Of a stretch of 54,441 bases of DNA, positions 9,401-21,400 are shown piece after piece (positions within the stretch are counted from its first letter, which is position 1; each line of letters begins with the position of its first letter). This stretch comes from Branchiostoma floridae (lineage: Eukaryota; Chordata; Leptocardii; Amphioxiformes; Branchiostomatidae): the NCBI RefSeq assembly GCF_000003815.2, contig NC_049979.1, positions 4,669,293-4,723,733 on the forward strand, written 5' to 3'. The notes below the pieces were generated by a model. That model made no database searches and had not been told where the DNA came from. It was given only the letters and a program-made list of their open reading frames with translations. The position numbers and the translations under genes were made by a program.

Positions 9401-12400
9401 GAACATGGTCAGGCCGCACTGGTTGGTGAAGTAGCACGCCACATCAATGACGATCAGCAAGATGATGAGCACGACGATCACCACGGCAACGATCCCACCG
9501 GTGCCCAGTCCTCCATCACTGGCTCGCCTGCTGATGATACCTGGAGAGGAGGCAGGAACGAGTCAAAATAAAGGCACAAACAAACAGGACACATTCCAAC
9601 AGCAGTTATAGCAGGACACATTCCAACAGCAGTTATAGCAGGACACATTCCAACAGCAGTTATAGCAGGACACATTCCAACTGCAGTTATAGCAGGACAC
9701 ATTCCAACAGCAGTTATAGCAGGACACATTCCAACAGCAGTTATAGCAGGACACATTCCAACAGCAGTTATAGCAGGACACATTCCAACAGCAGTTATAG
9801 CAGGACACATTCCAACTGCAGTTATAGCAGGACACATTCCAACAGCAGTTATAGCAGGACACATTCCAACAGCAGTTATAGCAGGACACATTCCAACAGC
9901 AGTTATAGCAGGACACATTCCAACAGCAGTTATAGCAGGACACATTCCAACAGCAGTTATAGCAGGACACATTCCAACAGCAGTTATAGCAGGACACATT
10001 CCAACAGCAGTTATAGCAGGACACATTCCAACAGCAGTTATAGCAGGACACATTCCAACAGCAGTTATAGCAGGACACATTCCAACAGCAGTTATAGCAG
10101 GACACATTCCAACAGCAGTTATAGCAGGACACATTCCAACAGCAGTTATAGCAGGACACATTCCAACAGCAGTTATAGCAGGACACATTCCAACAGCAGT
10201 TATAGCAGGACACATTCCAACTGCAGTTATAGCAGGACACATTCCAACTGCAGTTATAGCAGGACACATTCCAACTGCAGTTATAGACTAGCGGAGAAGC
10301 AGGTGAGAAGGAAGGGACAGCAGGGTTGAAATACTAGGTGCATGTGCACACAAAATTGGTTCTGGGCACCAAACGTTTTTATGACCAGTGCACTCAAATA
10401 TCTTTGGTTTACGAATGTGAAGACATCAAAGTATACTTAGTCTAGTATACACCAAATTCTTGGCATGGAAAAGTTGGAAAGATAATAAAATGTCTGTCAG
10501 TGTAATTGCATAAGAATTTGGTGTTGGAATTCGGGTTCATCGAAATTTTCTTGTGCACCCATTTTTTTTTAGGTTGGGTGAACCAGTGCACTTCTCACTC
10601 ACTCACTCACTATCACAAAAATACATTTCGAGCCCTGGGACTGTGCACAGCACTCATGCCTGCTGCTGTCAAGTGGGAAAGACTTGTTTGGATTTTTGAA
10701 CATTGGTTCTCAGCCTTGTCACTTGTTAGTTCATGCAGTTCATGCAAGTCAGAATTTAAGCTATTGTCATCAATGCACATCAAGGAAGTAATGGATCGTG
10801 AGTACAAATCTATCACTGCTAATTCATTTGTAATAATTTTTACTAGCAAAAGGAGCACCATGCAGCTGAAAAGCATTTACATAAGTGTCAGATCAGTTGC
10901 TTGAAAAGTTGGATTTGGCAATGTGTAGACTGTACAATTTTTTAAAAGAGATTTATCAATCGACTGTAAAATTTAGCTTTTTATTTTACAAGCTTGCAGA
11001 ATAAGTCCCCCTTACCTGGCTTATCTGTTGCCTTGGCTGGAAAAAAGAGAAAACAGAAAAACAAAAATGAAGACAGGAAAAAACCTTAACCCAAGAAATG
11101 GTGCTAAACAAATCATAACCAACTATGAAAGTGCAAATCCCATACTATGCAGCACAAAGTAAGACACCTTATTTAAATGTTGAATCTTTTGAAATGTCCA
11201 TTAGAACATGTTGAGATGGTAACTGATCATTACCATGTCTCTTCACTGTGCAGGTCTCGAAGAATTTCAGTTTTTGGAGGTATGGGAGTAGTTTTGAATG
11301 GCAGCTTTCCAGTAAAATGTAGTTTCAAGAACAAAAAGTTACTTTGAGTCTGACCATGGATTTTGATGGTAATTAATTTTGGTGATCAACTTGGCCATAA
11401 TGGACAGTCAAAATTATACCTTCCTCAGCTGGGAAATGTGTCTGACACAAGACAATGTCTTATTCCCCAATTTTCTTATTCCTGAAAAAGCCTTATCTGC
11501 AAAAATATGAAGTTTATGTCCTTCACTATTCATAAGACTACATGGCAGAGTGTCCTTCTTTGTTTCTAGCCTCCCAAAAACAGGGAAACAAACATAACAT
11601 AAATGAAAGCAATGAACATAAAACATCAGCAAAATCAGAAATCAACCTCAAACACTTCCAGCCAAGCAAACTGCAGATCATATACTTGCAAGTTACTAGA
11701 TGACAGGCAAACTATTGCGGGGGAAAATCCTACTGCAATTACTGTAAAATAGCACTAACTATGGTAAGGTAATGTCCATACCCATCATTTTGGAAAAGCG
11801 ATAGAATACCAAAAAGCGAAAAATTTCTTCCTACAAAGCCTGAACATATGGACAAGGCAGGTACTAAGGTGCAACAAGAAATTTTTAAATGTAACAAAGT
11901 CAATCAAACAAGACTGCATTTTGTTCTACCCCAAGGAAAGGCCAATTTGGATATGGAAATATTTATACCTCATCACTTCTATATCTTAAGTAATAAAACT
12001 GTTGTCGAGTTTCCTTACGTTCTCCGGTCCTGAACTGAATGGTGGCCTTGGCGCTCTCTCCCTTATTGTTGGAGGCAGTAAGCTGGACCTCGTAAGTCGT
12101 TAAGGGAGACAGGCCAGTGATGATGTAAGACTGCTTGCCAGTTTCAGTCACCGTCACAGTCTCAAAGTCACCATCCGAGTCCAGCTGGATAATAATACAT
12201 ACATTGTATTAATAAACTTTTGAGTTCGTATACACCTTTTAAGAACGTCAGATATAGTGATAGCATAGCTCTATATGTATTGTTTATCCAACTATAATAC
12301 TATATGTAATAGTACTTAGTCTTTAATATCCCATGTAACACAACGGAATTGCTGCATTTAGCCCACGTGGGCAGGAACATGCAAATAAAGAGCATTCTTC

Positions 12401-15400
12401 AGTGAAAATTGCTTTTTTCCTTAATTCTTTCTGAACTAAAATTAAGCATATCATAAATAGAATTATAGAAACTTCAATAACACTGGGTAACACATTCATC
12501 ATCTAATTGCTCCACAGAAATAGCGCACCAATAAAAACTGCAAGGGGCCATCAGCGTATGATTCACAAGTCAGAAGAGGACCAATTGACAATTAGTCCTA
12601 GCGTAATTGCTGGCTGTGGTCGATAAAGGCACTTCCTAATGAATGCCTCAGCACTCCAGAAGGCCTAGGAAAAAATGATGTGTTTCCTGTTTCAGTCCTG
12701 AAAAAATTAGGGTCGGAAGGTAGGGATTATGCTTTTGTCATTTGTTTTTGGCTAGCCAAGGCTCTTTAGTGATACACATTAAAATACAGTTGTTAAAGTA
12801 ATCTGAAATGAATGAGGACACTTGTCTTTCAATGTCAAACTTTAATTTTGTGCACTATCCCTTCATTAGATATGACAAGCAGTGTTTTTACTTCAATATA
12901 GTAGGATGAATAAAAATTCTAACTGGAAGCTATGCTTCAACTGCCCACGCGAAAAAAAAGTCTAGGGTCAGCAGGTTTTTCAAGGGTAGGTAGGGAAACA
13001 GGAAACATAACATATCTTTTCCCAGGCATAATGCAGCCAGCTTACCGGCCTGTACTTGATGGTGTACTGGGTAAGGGCTGAGCCTCCAGTGTTGGGAGCC
13101 TGCCATTTCAGGGTGTACTGAGTGGAGTCCTCCGCGGAGTCATTGATGATAGCAGGCTTGTACGGTACACCTGGGGACACATGGCGCGTTCCGCGGTTAA
13201 TAAGACCAGAGGTTCATCATCCATCCCACAATAGGCCACACAAAGTAAGACACCTTATTTCACTGTTGAATCTTTTGAAATGTCCATTAGAACATGTTGA
13301 GATGGGAACTGATCAATACCAAGTCCCTTCAAATTTTTAATTGCACAGATTTTCAGATTTTGGTAGCGTTTGGCATTAGTTTTGAACCACAGTTTTCCAG
13401 TACAATGTAGTTTAAAAATACAACAGTTAATAAAGTTACTTTGACCATGGATTTTGATGGTTCTTAATTTCGGTGATCAACTTGGCCATAATGGACAGTC
13501 AAAAATATACCTTCCTCAGCATAAATTGGGAATGTGCGGCCAAGACAATGTCTTACTCCTGAAAAAGCCTTATCTGCAAACACGGCCTTGAGACAGTCAG
13601 CCAATCACTAACAAGCTGTCGAGCCAGCCAACGATGCCGCTGACCCCACCTTAGACTGGGACAAGACAAGTCTGTTTGATTTGGGTTCTTGGCTTTCAAA
13701 GGCCAACGGTGGGCGTATATTTGGGGTTGGAGCTGGTAGAAATTTGAACTTGTTTCTTGCGACTAAACCCAAAACATGTTTCTTGGCATGCTAACAAATG
13801 GCCAATGTAAGCACTTCAGGATTGACATATTCCACTTAAAGAACTCAGTTTAGGATGAAACAAGAGGAGAGGACCACTGTAAGCCATCCCAGTCCACATG
13901 GGGTCTCCTTGTGAAAATATAGCACATACTTTGCTTGGTCTATGGGAAGCTGCATCACACTGGATCATCACAGGAGCCATCCATTTATTATATACAAGCT
14001 ATTGCAGCCAGATTACTAAATGTATGCATAAGAGCAAGATTTGAAGCATCAATTCATGAATGCTCCAAGTGAGGTCTCAAACCCCATTTACTCCTCTATA
14101 CTTCATTCCTTGATCTTTGCTTTGAAAAAAAATTGCCAAGTAACCTCACTGCACGTCACTGGTAACATGTTTTGCATTTTTACATAGATCTATGGTAAAA
14201 AACATTTCTACATTTGTAGTAATCACCATAGGAGAAGCCAGAGAGCGAGCCAGGTACCCAGGTGTGTCATGAGATAGCTCCCTTGATACCGCGGATGTCA
14301 TATTTATTTCCACAAATTTTCTGTGTCATGTATAATACATTAATCGGACAAGTGAACGACTAGGGGTGGCAGACAGCTGACTCCTGTTCCACTTCTTTTA
14401 TAGCTTGGGGTATAATTAACAGAACTTGGCTCATCATATATTCATAGCAGAAAAAACATTTAGTAGAAACATTCCATGGTAACAGTTTCCAAGCCTGTCC
14501 ATGTAGAGGTAGGGCTCGAAATACCACCTGCATATGCAGGTTAGTGCAGGTAAAATTGGAGCTGTGCAGGTATTTCTGGTGTCTACCTGCACCTAACCTG
14601 CACTGGTCCATGACTGGGTTTTATGAATAAATGTCCTATTATGTAGCTGTTATGTGGATTGTTATTAGCTGCATTCATTGGTTCCATACTTCCTAAATTC
14701 AGAGTGGTGCAGGTAAAATTTGTCTGGTGCAGGTAATTTTCGATGTTACCTGCACCTGTGCAGGCATGCAGAAAAAAGTATTTCCAGCCCTGAGAGGTAA
14801 TATGGCCTCCTAAGATTCATACCATTAGTCGGTATTCCCTGGGTATATATATTACCTGCCTGCGTAATCTAATAAGTAATTTACTGCAAGAGGCCAGGAG
14901 CTTCAATTCAATTACTGTGCAAGGAATCCCAAATCTGTCTGCTGCAGAATGGATAAGTAAGAGATCACGGATGTAACCAAGTCTGGTTTCTGTAACTGTC
15001 ACGGCTGCCGACAGGGTCACACTGGGAGAAACACCATGCTCTACAGAAGCAAGCATTTCAGTGTCTATTTCAAGTCACAAAATGAAGAAGGTATAATTTT
15101 CTCTGACTGATTGAAATGCCAAAGTCTGGAAGATCACTCATGAGTCATAGATAACAGTATCAGATGATAAATAGTGGCAGAAGTAGGCAGAGGCTCTTCA
15201 TTTTGTCATTTAAGACAAAAAGCAGGACTTTTTTTTTGGTTTGAAACAATTTCCTTCTGCAGGTGACTTAGGAAACAAGCACCAATGATGTTTTATTCTA
15301 TTTTTTTTCCTTATTTACTTAATCACCACAAAACAAGGCTTATGGAGCCACTCAATCATTTTGGGTTACAATACTGGATTGTGCAGAAAGATATTTGTTA

Positions 15401-18400
15401 ACCCTTGCCTTTAAAAGTTTCAGATTGTACCCCAACGGGGAAGCAAGTCCGTGGAAGCTTATTCTTATTCTTAGTTTGCACCTTTCTACATATTTCCCAC
15501 ACTGTTATCATAAACGTGACATTTTATGACATATCTTGTGATGGCAGAAATCACCAGGGAGATGAGTTGTATGTTGTGTGCTCTCTGGTGGAGTGCTATA
15601 AAATGTCCCTTGGGTTCATCAGACTGGATTTTGCTCTCAATACACCTTTGATATTTGGTAGTATACTCCATTTTTGTACAGGCACAGACAATGAATTTAT
15701 CAAACTTCTGCCAAATTCTGATACATGTCACAGTACAGAGGTGTCATAGTACAGAGGCTTTAGTAAGGCTGCCATTTTTTGGTCTTTCTCCATAAATTTG
15801 AATCAGCTCCTACTGCTCCCAGCGTAATTTGATCCCCTTGAACTTGACAGTTTCTAATGAAGTGTGCAAATTCAATGTCATTACACTGATGGATTAACCA
15901 CTGTGCTTGTGGGGTACCTCCGTGAGTCAAAAACGGAATGCACTATAGTTGTGTCTATTTCCAAGGCAGTTTTGTCTTTAAACCTTGCTATTGTCTCAGA
16001 TATCTGCTACATTGATAGCATTTTAAGAGCCCTAAAGAGAGAACGATGATCATATTATTCCTTGCGTGAGAGGATGTAGCACTGCCATGGTGCCAATTTC
16101 CCTTGGCACACGTCCATGATACAGTTTGATATGATTTGTTCTCCCTTTGCTTCAATAACAATCAGGAGTTCCACAGTAATGGGTCTGCTGAAAACAACCA
16201 TCGCATGATTAGATACCGACATGAAACACCACACCTACGCTTGCTTCATGCGCAACAAAAGCCTTTTAACAAAACTAAAAACAGGCACGTTGCTGCTTCA
16301 TGCACCAGCCACAGGTAGGGAGAGCCTTACTTCACAGCTACACACTGGTATCCAATGATTAACCAAAGAGTGGAAGGGAAGAAACAGAACTTACGTGCTG
16401 CCCCGTTCGGAAGACAGGAAGAACAGGGCAAATGTGACAAAGCACAGAAACCAACCAAGGAAGAAAAAAAAGAACAAAACAAAACAAGGTCAGATCAAGT
16501 CAAAACACTACACACATTGTGGACGGTGGATGAATTTGGACCTGATACAAAAAAAGCATGCACGTTCTCAAACTGTTAATTAAAACAATGGAATCATCAC
16601 CTTCTATGTTATCCTACAATATTAACCTGCTACACATACACGTGCACACTGCAATCGTGATTCTCCCCATCATCTTTACAGTGTGAGAACTTAATTTCAA
16701 GCAATCAGTCATGTGGGGTATAGTTAAATTACAGATATACTCAAGTCCTGTTTTCAATTTCAGGCAACATTCATAGAGTTTAAGAGTAGACATTAGTTTC
16801 ACAAAGAAATTTCTGTTGCTTGCTGCTACGCTACAGTGACTGCGATACATTTCGCCTGTTAATGTTTGATTAAAAGAGTGGTGAAGAAATCAACTTGCAA
16901 CCTTCCTGACAAGTAACATAAACACAGAATGTACTTGAGGATACCATTAAGTAACATACTGGACTTCCTAATTTTTCTATGCCTGCCAACGAAATAAATA
17001 CTATCTTCTCTCGCGAGATCAAGACTAGGGCACTCTCTGTGAACAAGATGTGCTGTAAGACATAAAAAATTTGGAGGTATATCTCTATGCCTTTCAAAAA
17101 CCGTCACTGAAGAATATTTGTAGTAACTGTATTCATACATAACTGATGAACCTCTTCAACAAAACATTTTAATGAATATGTACAATGCTTCTCTCACTTG
17201 CAACTACATCGAGCTTGACTTACGTATTTCCTCAGTTGTGATGAGCAGTGGCGGATCGGACGGATCGCTGGTTCCGACGTCGTTGACAGCGACCACATTA
17301 AACTTGTAGGGGGTTTGAGGTGTCAGCCCCGGGATCTCAACTGTGCCGGCTTTGGGGAAAGAATTGATGGCATGTTAGTGCAAGTCACATTCCACCACCA
17401 GACATACGCAAAGCCCCAACTCTGGCTTCCTTTAAGAGACTCTTAAAGTAACGGAAAGGACCGAAATGAATGGCCTCAAATCATGTCTCTCGCCATTTGT
17501 TTAGTACCATGTATGTAAAATTGTGTATAAAGGCTTATAAGACCCATTAGGACTTTAAAGTGTATCTCTGTCATATACTTTGTCTGACCCTTGCCTCTTC
17601 CCTCATGACCTCAATGCAGGCTGCTTTGAGCTTTCATGAATAAACAAAGGTTCAAACACAGCGAAAACTTATTTAAGACTCTCATGAAACAGGTGTAGGG
17701 CATGGGCATGACCTTCCCATCATATCCTACTAAAGGGAACACCTTTATCTTGTGGGAAAATCTGGTTCCCATAACCTAGTATGAGAGGGGCATCAGATGT
17801 GCAAGATTATAAGCTAATTATAGCCATTAATATGTATGAAATACATGAATGGCACCATTAGTCATGGAAATAACCTCATGACTGCCTTAAATATGTACCA
17901 TCAACTAAACTATGATCTTCATCTCAAGTACAAGGCATCGACATACTCCTAAGAGTGTCTCTACTTTTACACCAGACAGCCGTATTGATTAGGGTCAGGT
18001 TCAGGTCCGGACCTGAACCTGATTCAGTATGTGAAAACTTGTGAATGGACGATGCTCAAAACAATGGTCCATTTAGCAACAAAGAAATCTGTTTGTGGAG
18101 TATTCGACTCCCACTGGCGTTTTAAAATCCTACAAGACTAACTGCCTCTGTACAATTGACTGTAAAACTTGATAGAAATGACTTTAGACTCATACTCTAC
18201 TTTGCTCGTTATTTTTCTCGACCGATCCCCAAAACGTGTGAATGCCTGATTATATTATATTATGATTATCTCTTCATTTTCCAATAGGTCCAACATCAGG
18301 TCCACTGAATTTTTTTCAGGTCCAGAGAACAGAAAAACCGGTACCCACCCCTAGTATTGATCGATGAGACAGTTCCTACCTGGTGCAATGGTGGTGAAGT

Positions 18401-21400
18401 TCTTGGCGATGACAGTCGAGTTGTCGTCGGTTACCACAGAGTACTGGATGATGTACTGCTTGACAGGGACCCCACCATCGCTCATGGGGGCGTCAAATGC
18501 CAGCTTGACAGAAGTGGGAGTCTGCCCACTGGTCCGGACGTTGCTGGGGGGCTCAGGAGCGACTGGTTGGGGAGATAAGTGGAATTCATCCATCACTTCA
18601 CTTGGATGTGAAATTATAGTCCCTTGCCTTTTAACAGGGTTCTAGCAAGGATTTTACTTTAGTACAATGGTGAGTGCAAAGCGACCAATCTGTGAGGTGG
18701 TGTGGAAGGGGATCTTGGCCCTTCCGCAGTGAGATTTTAAAAATGTAGAATAAAATTGTGGCATTGTAAGGGTACCTGTGAGGTGACTGAACTCTGTTAA
18801 TATCACATGTAGTTCGAAGGATTTTTTTGTCAGTTTGGAGTGGCATATCATCATATTTCATATTTGATTGACATTGTTCAACATTGTTCATTAGGAATGT
18901 TGAAAATTAGCATAGCTAGAACCCTGCTATAGTGATTCAAAGACACACTGTTTCAGTGGCTACATTGTGGGATTTTAGTAACCACTATCTTTGCTGAAGT
19001 GAGATACAAGACCATCCTTTAACTGGGGATATGAATCTCAAACCTCCCTAAATAATCCTGTTACAATGCTCCTTCAGTTAAAAGCATCCATAAATTACTG
19101 TACGTTCAGGAAACATCTTTCAAGGGTACCATTGGCTAATAATGTATGCCACTTTGTGCTGAATAGAACATCTTAATACTTCAAAGGATGTTCCACATGC
19201 TGAGCTAAAGATACTACAACAGTTTCAGGGATGATCTATGACCTCCAATTTGAGATTTTGTGGCCTGAAATTTTGATTTATGCTGATGACAAATGGAAAA
19301 GGGGTCATTTCTTTTCACCTGATTAATTTAATGCCATGGTTATGATTTATAGGGGACAAGGCTGTAAACTGACAGCCTAAAACCAGGGGAACCAAAGGAC
19401 CCTTGTGCTGGCATGCCAAATATGGAGCAACCATGTAGGCCATGTGAGTCATGTTGACTCTACTCCTGTCCTACTTTGATGCCCAACATGAACACAAGTT
19501 TCCCTGCCTGTACAGAATGTCTCAACAGGGTTGGACAAGTTTACTACAATTCAATTGTCCTATAGGACAAGTACGTGGAAAATTCACTTGCCTGAACTAA
19601 CTTTTCACTTGTTCGAACATTAAAAGACATTTGTATTTTCAATTCCATCATTCTTTTACTGTGGTCTTTATTTTTCTGTGCTGACCAATACCTGATGCTA
19701 ATATGACTATGAAAGAATAGTGACATGTATATCAAAATCTGTCGCATGGAAAAAAATCTTACTTGCCCGATCGGACAAGTCTGACATGCACTTGCCCGAT
19801 CAGCACTTTCAATTGCCCTGGACAATCAGACTAGTTGACTTGTCCAACCCTGCCTAGAAAGACTCACTGAACAGATCTGTACTATTCTATTGCCAGCAGC
19901 TTCACTCTCCTGTAATGAAACATCTAAGCTAACCTTGTTCATCTTCTGCCATCTATATCTACAAAGAACTGCAGCAGGTGTGAGCTGTTTTCAAAATCAC
20001 GACTTTTAGCATTCACAGAGACCAACAGACCAAAGGCCTAGTTTGTTTGCTAAGTCACATACACAGGAATCTAAATGCCCTGGACAATTGGGCTAGTGGA
20101 CTTGCCCAGCCTTGTCTGAAGGACCTGTGCCCTCACCTGCTTCCTTGAGGAGCACCTCCCTGTTGGCTGTGCCCAGGCTGTTGGCTGCCGTGCAGTTGTA
20201 CATCCCAAAGGCTCCATCATCAGTGGGGATGACCTGTAGTGTGGTTTATTTATTTATTCGTTTTCTTTATAATGATAGAACTTTATTGCATGACAATTGT
20301 ACACAGTACAATGTACGGCAACAACTATCTATTACACTAATTACAAAATAGAGTAATATATAGAATAAAGCTTAACATCCTAGTTATACAGGGTTGAACA
20401 CTGCTTTCCAGGTATGCCCAGAATAGCACAAACAAAGAAATAAGAGAGACTCAACATTCAACAAACTAAAGTAACACTATATACACAAACATCAACCAGA
20501 ATTGTAAATCATCAATCAAACTTAATGTGGTAAGCCACATCAAGTTTGCACGTGGTGCAGCAGTTTGTCAGTTTTACAGGACATGTGTCACCACCCAGAA
20601 ACCTGACCCAACTTATGTTCTTATATATCGGACTCCCAGGAATGAGGAAGATTAGCACAACATTCCTAACATCAACACAACAGCCCTTTGGACCCTACAG
20701 TGACAAGTGACGTCCATGTACCTGTAATGTGCTCCCGGAGGCCGAGGTAAAGACAGCATAGCTGGGCCCCTCCTGGATGTCGATGTTGTTGAGGGACCAT
20801 TTGATGTCTGGTGTGGGGTTGCTGGTGAAACTGCAGGTCAGGTTGACGGGGTTGCCCACCCATGTGGCCGCAACAGCTGGGGTGGAGTCATCCACCTTAG
20901 GCTTGACTGGAGGGAGGGGCGCAGACAAGTTTATCAGTCAGACATCAGCATGTACCGATGGGGACATTGAAAATTAGCTGCACCAATGACCTAAGCTATG
21001 AAATTTCCCAGTTATGACTCCTCCATTATTATTAGATTAATGCACTTAGGCAGGATTCCATTAGACTCTTAAGGGCAAGTCTCTTTTGTACATTTAGTCT
21101 TACGACTATCATCTTGTACTTGACATCATGTGTTTAAATAAACAAGTTCTCTCTCTCTCTCACCATGTTCATATAGATCTGAAATATTCTAATAATTTTT
21201 AGCAAAATGTAATTCCCCGCTTTTTCCGTATAAAATAGTATCTAACTTTCTAAGAAGGATATCTTGAATTGTAGAAATAGCTACAGCTCTGTACAACTTA
21301 ACAGTGTTGACAAAATACACATTGTCCACATTCAGGACAAGCCAGTGTGGGGTGATATGACAGCAGCCTCTATCAAAGCATGCCGTGTTGACTGAAGAGA

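Noticed and set aside
9478-10269. 263-residue minus ORF of MCPAITAVG repeats, and its overlapping Cys-rich frame
   Set aside because: It is a minisatellite open by virtue of its 27-bp unit. It runs into the membrane exon in the wrong frame, and exon 17 has a clear acceptor after it.
11414-11632. Possible GPI-anchor (NCAM-120-like) exon between FN3-2 and the membrane exon
   Set aside because: The ORF overlaps the duplicated non-coding repeat, and it lacks both a good acceptor and a GPI signal pattern.
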